Source: Acidovorax facilis (GTDB taxonomy: Bacteria > Pseudomonadota > Gammaproteobacteria > Burkholderiales > Burkholderiaceae_C). Taken from it: 64,000 nucleotides of DNA. Under the pieces are notes generated by a model. That model was not told the origin of the DNA. It was given only the letters and a program-made list of their open reading frames with translations, and made no database searches. Both the position numbers and the translations under genes were made by a program. The stretch lies in assembly GCF_023913775.1 (NCBI RefSeq), contig NZ_JAMXAX010000004.1, positions 1 through 64,000 on the forward strand. The letters are read 5' to 3'. Shown in pieces: positions 42,626-52,745 of this stretch (position 1 is the first letter of the stretch; each line of letters opens with the position of its first letter).

Positions 42626-43531
42626 TCAGCGCGTTTCCCGCACGGTCAGCCAGGTGCTGGCCGCGCCGCTGAGCACGATCGCGGCGATCCCGGCCATCGA
42701 CCAGCCATCGGGCACATGGCGGTACACCAGCCAGCCCGCCAGCATCGCAAACCCGATCTGCGAATACAGGAACGGCGCGATCGTCACCGGCGTGGTGCGC
42801 GCATAGGCATGGAGCAGCAGCATGTGGCCCACCGCGCTCGACAGGCCCATGGTGAACATGCCCGCCCACAGCCACGGATCGCTCACCGGCTGCCAGAAAA
42901 ACGGCACGCCCAGCGACACCAGCGCGGTGGCGATCCAGCTGGTGTAGAGCTGCGTGGTGGCGGGACTCTCGTGCCCGGCCATCTTGCTGCTCAGCACCTG
43001 GTAGCCCGTGCCCGCAGCCAGCATGCACAGCGGCCACAGCAGCGCCCAGGTGAAGGCTTCACCGCCGGGCCGGATGATGGCCAGCGTGCCCGCCAGGCCC
43101 GCCACCACCAGCAGCCAGCGCAAAGGGCTCACCGGCTGGTGCAGCCAAAGGGCCGCCACCACCGTCACACACAGCGGCACCGTGGCCACGATGGCCGTGA
43201 ACTCCGCCAGCGGCAAGGCCGTGAGGCTGATGAAGCCGAACAGGCTGGTCATGGCGAACAGCGCGCCGCGCAAGGCCTGGAAGCGGGGCTGTGTGGTGCG
43301 CAGGGCAGGGCGCCCCGCCCGTTGCAGCACGAAGGCCGTGGTCAGCAGCGACTGGAACACATAGCGCATCCACAGCGCCATGACGATGGGTACGCCCACG
43401 CTGACCAGCTTGCTTGCGGTGTCCAGCAGCGCAAAGAACGCGCAGGCCGTGACGGCAAGCGCGATGCCCGCCAGCGCCGCACGCCGGCGGGCTGCGGGGC
43501 TGGTCGACGTCGCAGGGCCTGAGGAACTCAC
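42626..43531 (-). CDS. EamA/RhaT-type DMT-superfamily transporter
   Basis: A 301-aa inner-membrane protein with ten hydrophobic segments in two EamA repeats ([40 protein letters not shown]; later [20 protein letters not shown]). A GTG start at 43531 overlaps the queA stop as GTGA; the open frame extending to 43879 is a shadow of queA. The substrate is unknown; relatives export amino acids, metabolites or drugs. Translation is likely coupled to queA. Confidence 0.88.
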   Translation of the reverse strand: MSSSGPATSTSPAARRRAALAGIALAVTACAFFALLDTASKLVSVGVPIVMALWMRYVFQSLLTTAFVLQRAGRPALRTTQPRFQALRGALFAMTSLFGFISLTALPLAEFTAIVATVPLCVTVVAALWLHQPVSPLRWLLVVAGLAGTLAIIRPGGEAFTWALLWPLCMLAAGTGYQVLSSKMAGHESPATTQLYTSWIATALVSLGVPFFWQPVSDPWLWAGMFTMGLSSAVGHMLLLHAYARTTPVTIAPFLYSQIGFAMLAGWLVYRHVPDGWSMAGIAAIVLSGAASTWLTVRETR

Positions 43532-44673
43532 GGCGTGCTGCGTGCACGCTCCAGCAGCATGGCGTCGCCATAGCTGAAGAAGCGGTACTGCTGGGCAATC
43601 GCGTGCCGGTACAGGCCCATGATGTGGGCATATCCCGCAAACGCGCTCACCAGCATCATCAGCGTGCTTTTGGGCAGGTGGAAGTTGGTGACCAGCACAT
43701 CCACCACGCGGAACTCGAAGCCGGGTGTGATGAAGATGTTGGTGTCGCCCGTGGCCCGGCCGGTCTGGGCCCAGGATTCGAGCGTGCGCACCGTGGTCGT
43801 GCCCACGGCCACCACACGGCCGCCGCGCTGGCGGCAGCGCTCCAGCGCGGCCAGCGTGGCCAGCGGAATCTCGTACCACTCGCTGTGCATCTGGTGTTCG
43901 GCCAGGTTCTCGGTCTTGCAGGGCTGGAAGGTGCCCGCGCCCACGTGCAGCGTGACGCTCGCGCGCTCGACGCCGCGCGCCGCCAGGTCGGCCAGCACGC
44001 CTTCGTCAAAGTGCAGCGCGGCCGTGGGCGCGGCCACGGCGCCGGGGTTGCGGGCAAACACGGTCTGGTAGCGCTGGCTGTCTTCGGCCTCGTCGGGGTC
44101 GTGGTCGGTGTTTTGCTGGCGCTCGATGTAGGGGGGCAGCGGCAGGTGGCCGTGGCGGTCCATCAGCTCCCAGGGGGATTCGCCCGCCGGGCCGTGCAGC
44201 GCAAAGCGGAACAGCGGGCCGTCCTCGGTGGGCCAGCGGCCCAGCAGCTGCGCGTCAAAGCCGCCCGCCTTGCGGCCACCAGCCATGTGCACCACGCTGC
44301 CGGGCAGGGGCTTCTTGCTAACCTTCATGTGGGCCACGACTTCGTTACCCGGGTTGCCAGCCTCGACGGGCAGCACGCGTTCGATCAGCAGCTCCAGCTT
44401 GCCGCCACTGGCCTTCTCGCCAAAGATGCGCGCCTTGACCACGCGCGTGTCGTTGAAGACGAGCAGGTCGCCTTCGCGCAGCAGGCCGGGCAGCTCGCGA
44501 AAGATACGGTCCACCGGCTGCATGGCGCGGCCGTCGAGCAGGCGCGAGGCGCTGCGTTCGGGCGCGGGGTGCTGGGCAATGAGTTCGGGGGGCAGCGAAA
44601 AGTCGAAGTCGCTGAGGGTGAACACGCGGGGTGTTGTGGGGGCGCTGGCTGCGCCGCTGGAGAGATCAGTCAT
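43528..44673 (-). CDS. queA: S-adenosylmethionine:tRNA ribosyltransferase-isomerase
   Basis: Adds the cyclopentene ring precursor to the modified base of tRNA in queuosine synthesis. The 381-aa protein has [62 protein letters not shown] and [20 protein letters not shown], followed by [19 protein letters not shown]. The length is slightly above average because of inserts near the middle. The ATG at 44673 fits. It overlaps the EamA transporter gene by four bases. Confidence 0.96.
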   Translation of the reverse strand: MTDLSSGAASAPTTPRVFTLSDFDFSLPPELIAQHPAPERSASRLLDGRAMQPVDRIFRELPGLLREGDLLVFNDTRVVKARIFGEKASGGKLELLIERVLPVEAGNPGNEVVAHMKVSKKPLPGSVVHMAGGRKAGGFDAQLLGRWPTEDGPLFRFALHGPAGESPWELMDRHGHLPLPPYIERQQNTDHDPDEAEDSQRYQTVFARNPGAVAAPTAALHFDEGVLADLAARGVERASVTLHVGAGTFQPCKTENLAEHQMHSEWYEIPLATLAALERCRQRGGRVVAVGTTTVRTLESWAQTGRATGDTNIFITPGFEFRVVDVLVTNFHLPKSTLMMLVSAFAGYAHIMGLYRHAIAQQYRFFSYGDAMLLERARSTP

Positions 44674-44763
44674 CGTGCTTGAGGGCCGAACGGGCCCGTG
44701 CCAAGGTAAAAATTGCGGAAGGCGCGATTGTCACACGGGGGTGCAGGCGCTGCAGGCGCGGTG

Positions 44764-45720
44764 CTATGGCTGGGGGGTGAACGCCATCGGCGCGGGCACA
44801 CTGCGCACCAGCCGCCGCACGTCATCCGCCTGGGCCAGTGTGGTGCCAGGGTGCAGCAGCGCGGCCGCCCCGGCCGCCACGCCCCAACGCAGGGCCTCGG
44901 CAGGCGCATCGCCCCGGTCCAGCGCCCAGACCAGGGTCGCCAGAAAACAGTCGCCCGCGCCCGTGGTGCCGGTGGTGGCGGGTACGTTGAGGGCCGGGGC
45001 CTGCCACACGCCCTCGCGCGTGGCCAGCACGGCGCCTTGTTCGCCCACTGACAACGCCACGATCTCGGCGGCGCCGCTGTGCACCAGCGACTGGGCGGCG
45101 GTGCACCAGTCGGCCGCATGTTCCAGCGGCTGTTGCATCACGTCGCGCAGCTCGCGTAGGCTGGGCTTGACCAGCGCCACCCCGGCCTGCAAGGCCGCCG
45201 CCAGCGGCGGCCCCGAGGTGTCAACGGCCACCCGCAAGCCCCGGCCGGCTAAGGCACGTGCCAGCTGGGCGTAGAAGTCGTCCGGTGTGCCAGGCGGCAG
45301 GCTGCCGCTGGCAATCAGCCAGCGGGGTGGTGGGGTGTGGGTAGCCAGCGCATCCAGGCAGGCCTGCCACTCGGCGGGTTGCAGCGTGGGGCCGGGCAGC
45401 ACAAAACGAAACTCCTGGCTTGTGGTGGTCTCGACCACCGAGAAGTTCTCGCGCGTATCGCCCGAAATTGGTTGCAGCAGCGTGGGCACGCCCTCCGCGG
45501 CCAGCAACTGCCGCACCTGTGTGCCCGCCGCACCGCCCGCCAGCGCCCAGGCGCACACGTCTGCGCCCAGGCGGTGCAGCACCCGCGCCACGTTGATGCC
45601 GCCGCCACCCGCAAAGCGCTGCACCGGGCCGCAGCGCAGCTTGTGGGTGGGCGCAACGTGGTCGGTGGTGGTGGCCAGGTCGAGGGCGGGGTTCAGCGTG
45701 AGGGTGATCAGTGCGGGCAT
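44764..45720 (-). CDS. pfkB: PfkB-family hexose kinase (6-phosphofructokinase II-like)
   Basis: A 318-aa ribokinase-fold sugar kinase. MPALITLTLNPALDLATTTD is the typical PfkB/FruK opening; GGGGINVARVL is the sugar-binding motif; TGTTGAGDCFLATLVWALDR holds the catalytic Asp of GAGD. It resembles E. coli PfkB more than FruK by the opening and length, but 1-phosphofructokinase or tagatose-6-phosphate kinase activity cannot be excluded. The ATG at 45720 is chosen over the Met eight codons upstream. It starts four bases after the HD-GYP gene stop on the same strand. Confidence 0.8.
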   Translation of the reverse strand: MPALITLTLNPALDLATTTDHVAPTHKLRCGPVQRFAGGGGINVARVLHRLGADVCAWALAGGAAGTQVRQLLAAEGVPTLLQPISGDTRENFSVVETTTSQEFRFVLPGPTLQPAEWQACLDALATHTPPPRWLIASGSLPPGTPDDFYAQLARALAGRGLRVAVDTSGPPLAAALQAGVALVKPSLRELRDVMQQPLEHAADWCTAAQSLVHSGAAEIVALSVGEQGAVLATREGVWQAPALNVPATTGTTGAGDCFLATLVWALDRGDAPAEALRWGVAAGAAALLHPGTTLAQADDVRRLVRSVPAPMAFTPQP

Positions 45721-45724
45721 CGGG

Positions 45725-47005
45725 CTACCAGACCTTTTCGGCAAAGCCTGACCATAGCTCGTTCAGGTCCGGAAAGCGCCACTTGTCGGGGTCTTCGCGC
45801 GCCACGATCTTCTCGGTGCAGCCCGGGGCAGACAGGTCCACCATTTCGGGGGGGATGCGCAGGTCGGACTTGGTCGAGAAGAACACCTTGACCATGGGGG
45901 CGGTGAGTGCGGCGGCCGATTGCTCGGTGACCACGCCGATGCGGCCCGAGGTCAGGCGCACGAGCGAGCCCACAGGGTAGATGCCGATACTTTTGACAAA
46001 GGCCTGGAAGATGCGGGCGTCGAAATGGTCCTTGGTCCACTCGGCCATGCGGCGCAGTGACTCGGCGGGGTCCCATCCACGCTTGTAGGGCCGGTCGGAG
46101 GTGATGGCGTCGTACACGTCGCAAATGGCCGTCATGCGCGCGATCACGCTGATGCCTTCGCCCTGCAGCTTGTCGGGGTAGCCGGAGCCATCGACTTTTT
46201 CATGGTGGTGCAGACAGGCGTCCAGCACGGCGTCGGGCACGTTGCCGCCCTCCTTGAGCATGTGGTAGCCCTCCACCGGGTGGCTGCGCACCACGGTGAA
46301 TTCCTGGTCAGTGAGCTTGCCGGGCTTGTTGAGCACGGCCAGCGGGATGGCCGCCTTGCCCAGATCGTGCAGCAGGCCTGCCATGCCCGCCAGCCGCTGC
46401 TGGTCGTCCTTGAGCTTGAGCTGCTTGGCCAGGGCCACCATCAGCGCGCACACCGCCACCGAGTGCATGTAGGTGTAGTCGTCGGCCGTTTTCAGGCGCG
46501 CCAGGCTGATGAGCGCGCCGGGGTTGCGGGTGACGGAATCCGAAATTTCTTCCACCAGGCTCTGTGCACTCGCCGAGTCCACCGCGCGGCCCATGCGGGC
46601 CTCGTTGAACATCGAGACCACGGCTTCTTTGGATTTCACGCAGATGGCAGCGGCCATCTTGAGTTCGCTGTGCATGTCCGCAGGATTGCGGTTGCGCTTG
46701 GGCGGTGGCGGTGGGGATGGCAGCGTGACTTTGATGGGCGGCAGGTCCTCCAGGCGACTGAAGTCGGTGTCAATCTGCGCGTCGGCCTCCTCGCGCGACA
46801 CCGACGCGGTGCCCGCCGCCACGTCCAGCCCCTTGTCGGTGTCAATCCAGATTTCCTGGATGGCAGTGGCTTGTATCCGGGCCAGGTCCCCGGGGTCTTT
46901 GAGCAAGAACTTGGCCCGCCAGAACGGGTGGTCCATCCACGACCCGCAGAACTCGTGCAGATACATGCCCAGGGTGAGATGCTGAATGTGAATGCGCTTG
47001 AGCAT
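45725..47005 (-). CDS. HD-GYP domain protein (cyclic-di-GMP phosphodiesterase)
   Basis: A 426-aa protein with an N-terminal DUF3391-like domain (MLKRIHIQHLTLGMYLHEFC, FWRAKFLLKD, EIWIDTDKG) and a C-terminal HD-GYP domain. The metal-binding HD is at 213-214 (LLHDLGKAAIP) and the second motif HHHEKVDGSGYP at 266-277 carries the variant GYP. Such proteins hydrolyse c-di-GMP to lower biofilm formation. A short Pro-rich linker (PSPPPPPKR) joins the domains. It is divergent from recG and followed by the PfkB gene. Confidence 0.9.
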   Translation of the reverse strand: MLKRIHIQHLTLGMYLHEFCGSWMDHPFWRAKFLLKDPGDLARIQATAIQEIWIDTDKGLDVAAGTASVSREEADAQIDTDFSRLEDLPPIKVTLPSPPPPPKRNRNPADMHSELKMAAAICVKSKEAVVSMFNEARMGRAVDSASAQSLVEEISDSVTRNPGALISLARLKTADDYTYMHSVAVCALMVALAKQLKLKDDQQRLAGMAGLLHDLGKAAIPLAVLNKPGKLTDQEFTVVRSHPVEGYHMLKEGGNVPDAVLDACLHHHEKVDGSGYPDKLQGEGISVIARMTAICDVYDAITSDRPYKRGWDPAESLRRMAEWTKDHFDARIFQAFVKSIGIYPVGSLVRLTSGRIGVVTEQSAAALTAPMVKVFFSTKSDLRIPPEMVDLSAPGCTEKIVAREDPDKWRFPDLNELWSGFAEKVW

Positions 47006-47108
47006 GGTAGGGGACCTGGACTCTGAATAAACGCCCGTCTTTAGGCGTAATCAACGGTAACCATGGTAGCCTTTTTGCCCCACCCTTGTCGTTCGCAGAA
47101 CCCGCTAC

Positions 47109-49265
47109 ATGCCCGCCGCAGCCCCCAGAGTTTCCCTTAGCGCCAAGGCTTCGGCAGCCCCTGCTGCGGCCAAAGGCGGCGCGTCGGTGGCACAAAAGGC
47201 GCTGCAAAAGCTGGGGCTCCAACGTGACATCGACCTCGCCCTGCACCTGCCCCTGCGCTACGAGGATGAAACCCGCATCACCCCGCTGGCTAATGCGCGC
47301 GACGGGCAGATGGTGCAGATCGAAGCCACGGTGACTGCGAGCGAGATTCAGCTACGCCCGCGCCGCCAGCTGCTGGTGCAGGTGGAGGACGACACCGGCT
47401 CGTGCGAGCTGCGCTTCTTCAGCTTCTACCCCTCGCACCAGAAAACCCTGGCCGTGGGTGCGCGCCTGCGCATCCGGGGTGAGATCAAGGGCGGCTTCTG
47501 GGGGCGGCAGATGATGCACCCGGCGTTCCGCGTGGCGGGCGGCGAGCTGCCTGCGGCGTTGACGCCCGTCTACCCCACCACCGCCGGTTTGCCCCAGCCC
47601 TACCTGCGCCGTGCGGTGGTGGGCGCGCTGACGCGGGTGGACTTGTCAGACACCCTGCCACCCGGTGCCGAGCCGCCGGTGACTCGGGTTTATGGCCAAA
47701 ATGGCCTCCAGCGCTTATTCAGCCTGCGCGAGGCGCTCACTTTTTTGCACCACCCCACGCCCGATGTGGCGCTGTCCACGCTGGAGGACCACAGCCACCC
47801 CGCGTGGCAGCGCCTCAAGGCCGAGGAGTTACTGGCCCAGCAGCTATCGCAGCAGCAGTCGCGCCGCGCACGCGACATGCTGCGTGCGCCCGTGTTGCGC
47901 GCCCAAAAAGCCGCCGACGGTGCCTTGCCGCTGCATGAGCAGTTGCTGGCCGTGTTGCCCTTCAGCCTCACCTCCGCCCAGCGCCGCGTGGGCGAAGAAA
48001 TTGCCGCCGACCTGGCCCGCCAGGTGCCCATGCACCGGCTGCTGCAGGGTGATGTGGGCTCGGGCAAAACCGTGGTCTCGGCCCTGGCCGCCTGTCTGGC
48101 GATGGATGCGGGCTGGCAGTGCGCGCTGATGGCCCCCACCGAAATCCTGGCCGCGCAGCATTTCGCCAAGATGATCGGCTGGCTCGAACCCCTGCTGGCC
48201 GAGCGCGGCCGCAAGGTGGTCTGGCTGGTGGGCGGGCAAAAGAAAAAGGACCGCGCTGCCATGCTGGCGCTGGTGGCCAGCGGCGAGGCCGCGCTGGTGG
48301 TGGGCACCCACGCCGTGATCCAGGAGCAGGTGCAGTTCAAGAACCTGGCGCTGGCCATCATCGACGAGCAGCACCGTTTTGGCGTGGCGCAGCGGCTTGC
48401 CTTGCGGCAGAAACTCGCTGCCCATGGCATGGAGCCCCACATGCTCATGATGAGTGCCACCCCTATCCCGCGCACGCTGGCCATGAGCTACTACGCCGAC
48501 CTCGATGTGTCGGTCATCGATGAGCTGCCCCCGGGCCGCACGCCCATCGTTACCAAACTCATTGCCGACAGCCGCAAGGACGAAGTGATTGAGCGCATCG
48601 GCGCGCAGGTGGAGGCCGGGCGGCAGGTGTACTGGGTGTGCCCGCTGATCGAAGAAAGCGAGGCGCTGGACCTCTCCAACGCCACCGCCACCCACGCCGA
48701 TCTGAGCGAGGCCTTGCCGGGCTGCATGGTCGGTCTGCTGCACTCGCGCATGCCCACGGCCGAGAAGAAGGCCGTGATGGCGCTCTTCACCAGCGGCCAG
48801 ATGGGCGTGCTGGTCAGCACCACCGTGATCGAGGTGGGGGTGGACGTGCCCAATGCCTCGCTCATGGTCATTGAACATGCCGAGCGTTTTGGGCTGAGCC
48901 AGCTGCACCAGCTGCGCGGCCGGGTGGGCCGGGGCGCGGCCGCCTCGGCCTGTGTGCTGCTGTACGCCACCAACGACAGCGGTCGCGTGGGCGAAACCGC
49001 CAAGGAGCGCCTGCGCGCCATGGCCGAGACCAACGACGGCTTCGAGATCGCCCGGCGCGATCTGGAGATTCGCGGGCCCGGCGAGTTTCTGGGCGCGCGC
49101 CAGTCGGGGGATGCGCTGTTGCGCTTTGCCGACCTGGCGACCGACACGCACCTGCTCGAATGGGCGCGCGAACTGGCGCCGCAGATGCTGGACCGGTATC
49201 CTGACCTGGCCGCAAAGCACGTCGCGCGCTGGTTGGGTGGAAAATCCGACTATCTCAAGGCATGA
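47109..49265 (+). CDS. recG: ATP-dependent DNA helicase RecG
   Basis: Remodels stalled replication forks and branched DNA. The 718-aa protein has the N-terminal wedge domain (ALQKLGLQRDIDLALHLPLR, RGEIKGGFWGRQMMHPAFRV), Walker A near residue 314 (LLQGDVGSGKTVVSALAA), DEQH box (IIDEQHRFGV), MSATPIPRTLAMSYYADLDV, and QLRGRVGRG with the C-terminal GPGEFLGARQSG motif. A palindromic element lies in frame at 47697-47752. It is followed after 21 bp by oxyR, a linkage known in related bacteria. Confidence 0.97.
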   Translation: MPAAAPRVSLSAKASAAPAAAKGGASVAQKALQKLGLQRDIDLALHLPLRYEDETRITPLANARDGQMVQIEATVTASEIQLRPRRQLLVQVEDDTGSCELRFFSFYPSHQKTLAVGARLRIRGEIKGGFWGRQMMHPAFRVAGGELPAALTPVYPTTAGLPQPYLRRAVVGALTRVDLSDTLPPGAEPPVTRVYGQNGLQRLFSLREALTFLHHPTPDVALSTLEDHSHPAWQRLKAEELLAQQLSQQQSRRARDMLRAPVLRAQKAADGALPLHEQLLAVLPFSLTSAQRRVGEEIAADLARQVPMHRLLQGDVGSGKTVVSALAACLAMDAGWQCALMAPTEILAAQHFAKMIGWLEPLLAERGRKVVWLVGGQKKKDRAAMLALVASGEAALVVGTHAVIQEQVQFKNLALAIIDEQHRFGVAQRLALRQKLAAHGMEPHMLMMSATPIPRTLAMSYYADLDVSVIDELPPGRTPIVTKLIADSRKDEVIERIGAQVEAGRQVYWVCPLIEESEALDLSNATATHADLSEALPGCMVGLLHSRMPTAEKKAVMALFTSGQMGVLVSTTVIEVGVDVPNASLMVIEHAERFGLSQLHQLRGRVGRGAAASACVLLYATNDSGRVGETAKERLRAMAETNDGFEIARRDLEIRGPGEFLGARQSGDALLRFADLATDTHLLEWARELAPQMLDRYPDLAAKHVARWLGGKSDYLKA
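47697..47752. repeat. Dispersed palindromic element inside recG
   Basis: CAAAATGGCCTCCAGCGCTT then ATTCAGCCTGCGCGAGGCG and CTCACTTTTTTG. It keeps the left flank (AAAATRGCCTC), AGCGCTT stem and T-tract of the other copies, but the right arm has drifted. It encodes QNGLQRLFSLREALTF in RecG. Confidence 0.45.
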
Positions 49266-49286
49266 CACGGCCTGCTGGAACACACC

Positions 49287-50252
49287 ATGACCCTCACCGA
49301 ACTCAAGTACATCGTTGCCGTAGCGCGGGAGAAGCACTTTGGTCATGCGGCCGATGCCTGCTACGTGTCGCAGCCCACACTGTCGGTGGCCATCAAGAAG
49401 CTGGAAGAAGAGCTGGATGTGAAGCTCTTCGAGCGCAGCGCGGGTGAGGTTTCGGTGACGCCGCTGGGCGAAGAGATCGTGCGCCAGGCGCAGAGCGTGC
49501 TGGAGCAGGCGGCGGCCATCAAGGAGATTGCCAAGCGCGGCAAGGACCCGCTGGCGGGGCCGCTCACCCTGGGGGTCATCTACACCATCGGGCCCTATCT
49601 GCTGCCCGAGCTGGTGCGCCAGTCCATCACGCGCACACCCCAGATGCCGCTGATGCTGCAGGAGAACTTCACCGTCAAGCTGCTGGAGATGCTGCGTACC
49701 GGCGAGATCGACTGTGCCATCCTGGCCGAACCTTTCCCCGACACGGGCCTGGCCATGGCGCCGCTGTATGACGAGCCCTTCATGGCGGCCGTGCCCAGCA
49801 CGCACCCGCTGGCGGTGAAGAAGTCCGTGACGGCGGCCGAACTCAAGAGCGAGACCATGCTGCTGCTAGGGGCGGGCCATTGTTTTCGCGACCATGTGCT
49901 GGAGGTCTGCCCCGAATTTGCGCGCTTTGCGAGCAACGCCGAGGGCATCCGCAAGTCGTTTGAAGGCTCTTCGCTCGAAACCATCAAGCACATGGTGGCC
50001 GCAGGCATGGGCGTGACGCTGGTGCCGCGCCTTTCAGTGCCGCGCGATGCACTGCTCACCGTGTCACGCCGCCGCAAGAGCGACGAAAGCTATATCCGCT
50101 ACCTGCCCATCCGCGAAGAAGACGGCGGCCCGCCACCCATGCGCCGTGTGGTGCTGGCATGGCGGCGCAGCTTTACCCGGTATGAAGCCATTGCGTCATT
50201 GCGCAACGCGGTGTATGCCTGCGAGCTGCCGGGGGTCAAGCGGCTGTCATAA
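49287..50252 (+). CDS. oxyR: Hydrogen-peroxide-responsive regulator OxyR
   Basis: A 321-aa LysR-type activator of peroxide defence. The HTH is near residues 15-40 ([20 protein letters not shown]). The redox pair sits exactly at C199 and C208 ([17 protein letters not shown]), with H198 before the first. The LysR wing reads [14 protein letters not shown]. It is co-directional with recG (21-bp gap) and with dps, a classic OxyR target, 179 bp downstream. Oxidation of C199/C208 switches the protein to its activating form. Confidence 0.97.
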   Translation: MTLTELKYIVAVAREKHFGHAADACYVSQPTLSVAIKKLEEELDVKLFERSAGEVSVTPLGEEIVRQAQSVLEQAAAIKEIAKRGKDPLAGPLTLGVIYTIGPYLLPELVRQSITRTPQMPLMLQENFTVKLLEMLRTGEIDCAILAEPFPDTGLAMAPLYDEPFMAAVPSTHPLAVKKSVTAAELKSETMLLLGAGHCFRDHVLEVCPEFARFASNAEGIRKSFEGSSLETIKHMVAAGMGVTLVPRLSVPRDALLTVSRRRKSDESYIRYLPIREEDGGPPPMRRVVLAWRRSFTRYEAIASLRNAVYACELPGVKRLS

Positions 50253-50431
50253 GGCCGGCCTGGCCTGCACCGCGCTGGCGGGCGATGTCCTGCTGCCGTG
50301 GTGTGGCTCTGACGCAGGTCAGGCTCGCTGGTCATGGCCTTGCGCTACAGTGTTTTTGGTGCGATGCCTCCAGGTCCGACGGGTCGGCGGGCATCTGCTG
50401 TCGAATCCATCTTCACTTCAGGAGCAATGAC

Positions 50432-50932
50432 ATGGCCAAGGCCTCCAAGACCACCGCCCCCACCATCAACATCGGCATCAGTGACAAGGACCGCGCTGCC
50501 ATCGCCCAGGGCCTGTCGCGCCTGCTGGCCGACACCTACACGCTGTACCTCACCACCCACAACTTCCACTGGAACGTGACGGGCCCCATGTTCAACACGC
50601 TGCACACCATGTTCATGGCGCAGTACACCGAGCTGTGGAATGCCGTGGACCCGATTGCCGAGCGCATCCGCTCGCTGGGCCATGTGGCGCCGGGCTCCTA
50701 TGCCGAATTCGGCAAGCTGGCCACGGTGCCCGATGCGCCCGCCAAGCCGCCCAAGGCACTGGAGATGGTGCGCGTGCTGGTCGAAGGCCATGAGGCCGTG
50801 GCCCGCACCGCGCGCAGCCTGTTCCCCCTGGCCGACAAGGCCAGCGACGAGCCCACGGCCGACCTGCTGACGCAGCGCCTCACGGTGCACGAGCAGACGG
50901 CGTGGATGCTGCGCTCGCTGCTCGAAGAGTAA
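50432..50932 (+). CDS. dps: Dps-family ferritin-like DNA-protection protein
   Basis: A 166-aa subunit of a 12-mer that oxidises iron with peroxide and shields DNA. The ferroxidase residues are seen in [32 protein letters not shown] and [14 protein letters not shown] Lys-containing N-terminus ([12 protein letters not shown]) may bind DNA. AGGAG lies before the ATG at 50432; the upstream frame is not coding. It is downstream of oxyR and likely OxyR-activated. The gap 50253-50431 carries a TACAGT -10-like box at 50345 but I cannot place an OxyR site. Confidence 0.95.
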   Translation: MAKASKTTAPTINIGISDKDRAAIAQGLSRLLADTYTLYLTTHNFHWNVTGPMFNTLHTMFMAQYTELWNAVDPIAERIRSLGHVAPGSYAEFGKLATVPDAPAKPPKALEMVRVLVEGHEAVARTARSLFPLADKASDEPTADLLTQRLTVHEQTAWMLRSLLEE

Positions 50933-51102
50933 AAGGGTTCGCAGCTTCCACGCGCATTACCCGAGGGGCGCAGAACACTGCAGCACAGCGAAAAAGAGCG
51001 CCTTGTCCTACATGGCGCCGTTCCATCGCCTGCGCATGATGCGGGTTTTGGTCCTGCTCCCTTCTTCGCAGGGCGGCATGGCGTATCAATCCCCTCTGAT
51101 GT

Positions 51103-51471
51103 ATGCGAATCCTGTACGTTGAAGACAACCCGGAGCTGCGCGAGACCATCGGCATGCTTATGGAAGGTGAAGGCCGGACGGTCACGCCCTGCGCCACTGC
51201 CGAGGAGGCGCTGGCTCTGGATGCTGGGGACGTCTTTGATGTGGTGGTGACCGATGTCAGCCTGCCCGGCCTTTCGGGCACGGAACTGGCCCGCCAGCTG
51301 CTGGCGGATGATCCGCAGCGGTGGGTGGTGCTGTGCTCCGGCTACGAGCTGGGTAGCCACCCGCGCAGTTGGGGGCCCAACGTGCGCGCATTGCTCAAAC
51401 CTTTTGAGCTGGAAGAGCTGGAGCAGCTGCTCGAGTCCATCCAGACAGCGCTGGCTTCAGCCGCCGGCTGA
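51103..51471 (+). CDS. Single-domain response regulator
   Basis: A 122-aa receiver: ILYVEDN acidic pocket, D51 in VVVTDVSLPGLSG, and KPFELEELEQLLES with the conserved Lys. There is no output domain, so it would act by protein contact or as phosphate shuttle. It is convergent with the receiver-kinase gene at 51569-52693, its likely partner by position. The 97-bp gap between them shows nothing I can call. Confidence 0.88.
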   Translation: MRILYVEDNPELRETIGMLMEGEGRTVTPCATAEEALALDAGDVFDVVVTDVSLPGLSGTELARQLLADDPQRWVVLCSGYELGSHPRSWGPNVRALLKPFELEELEQLLESIQTALASAAG

Positions 51472-51568
51472 GGCTTGCTAGCGCCGATCGCTCGCTGTTC
51501 ATACTTTACTTCATCACGCCACCCGCCTAGTCGTGGTGACCTGCGCTGTTGTGCTGGGCTGCGCGCAG

Positions 51569-52693
51569 TCAATTGCGGGGGCTGCGTACTGGCGAGTGGC
51601 GCGGCAGTCTCACCCGAAAGGTCGTGACATCGTCCAGTGACTGGGCCTCGATGGTTCCATGGTGGGCCCGCACGATCTGGTGCGCAATGAAGAGCCCCAG
51701 CCCCAGCCCTTGGTGGCGGCCGGGCTCACGCTCTCCCCCCCGGAACGGGTCGAACAAATGCGGCAGCAGCGCAGAGGGAATGGTGCCGCCGTTGGACACC
51801 GTGATGCTCACCTCCTCAGGGCTGGTACCGTCCACTGCAATCTGCACAGGGTGGTCGACTCTGCCGTGGTGCAGGGCGTTGCCAACCAGGTTGGTGATCA
51901 CCTGACACAGGCGTTCGGCATCCCAGGTGCCGGCCAGGTCGCCTTGCAGGGTGGACCCGATGTAGCGTTCCGGGTGGCTGGTGGCCACCTCATCCAGCGT
52001 GCGCTGCACCAGCGCCTGCATGTGGGTGGAGCCCAGCTGCAGCGCCAGCCCGCCCGCCTGGCGAATGCGGGTCACGTCCAGCAGGTCTTCGATCATGTGG
52101 CCCATGCGCTGGCTGGCGCCCAGCACCCGGTCGGCCATCAGCACCGCCTTGTCGGGGGGCGGCTGGCGCTTGAGCACGGTGGCCGCCGCGACGATGGACT
52201 GCAGCGGTGTGCGCAGGTCGTGGCTCAGCACGGCCATGAACATTTCGTTGATGCGCAAGGCCTCGGTGCGTGCGCGCAGCTCGTGCGCCAGCGCCTGCTT
52301 GCGCCGGTGCAGTTCAAAGAACACGCTCGCCTTGTTGGTGAGCATGTGCGGGTCGATGGGTTTGTACAGAAAGTCCACCGCCCCGCTCTCGTACCCCCGG
52401 AACTGCCAGTTTTGCTCGCGCGAGCCCGCCGTCATGAAGATGAGCGGGATGTGCCGGGTGCGCTCGCTGCCCCGGATCAGTTCCGCCAGCTCGAAGCCGT
52501 TCATGTCGGGCATCTGCACGTCCAGCAAGGCCAGGGCCACGTCGTCATGGGCCAGCAGCAGTTCCAGGGCCTCGGGGCCCGACTGGGCCTTGAGGATGTC
52601 CAGCCCGTCGCGTTGCAGCAGCGCCTCCAGGGCGATCAGGTTTTCCTCGACATCGTCAACGAGCAGGCATTTGGTGTGGTCAGTCTGGGGCAT
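51569..52693 (-). CDS. Receiver-histidine kinase hybrid
   Basis: A 374-aa soluble protein. An N-terminal receiver (D58 in LALLDVQMPDMNG, KPIDPHMLTNK) is followed by a short coiled segment and a HisKA box (MAVLSHDLRTPLQSIVAAAT, H158) and an ATPase domain with NLVGNALHHG (N-box) and GRHQGLGLGLFIAHQIV (G-box). Such proteins take phosphate from another kinase and control their own kinase activity. It is the last gene of the minus-strand cluster 57654-51569. Confidence 0.9.
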   Translation of the reverse strand: MPQTDHTKCLLVDDVEENLIALEALLQRDGLDILKAQSGPEALELLLAHDDVALALLDVQMPDMNGFELAELIRGSERTRHIPLIFMTAGSREQNWQFRGYESGAVDFLYKPIDPHMLTNKASVFFELHRRKQALAHELRARTEALRINEMFMAVLSHDLRTPLQSIVAAATVLKRQPPPDKAVLMADRVLGASQRMGHMIEDLLDVTRIRQAGGLALQLGSTHMQALVQRTLDEVATSHPERYIGSTLQGDLAGTWDAERLCQVITNLVGNALHHGRVDHPVQIAVDGTSPEEVSITVSNGGTIPSALLPHLFDPFRGGEREPGRHQGLGLGLFIAHQIVRAHHGTIEAQSLDDVTTFRVRLPRHSPVRSPRN

Positions 52694-52745
52694 GGGCGGT
52701 GGGGAGTGTGGATGGGGTTCTCAAGGAAGGACGCATATGCCCGTA

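Noticed and set aside
47844-49805. Long minus-strand frame (653 codons) across recG and oxyR
   Set aside because: Low-complexity His/Gln/Arg composition and full overlap with two well-recognised genes; a codon-bias shadow.
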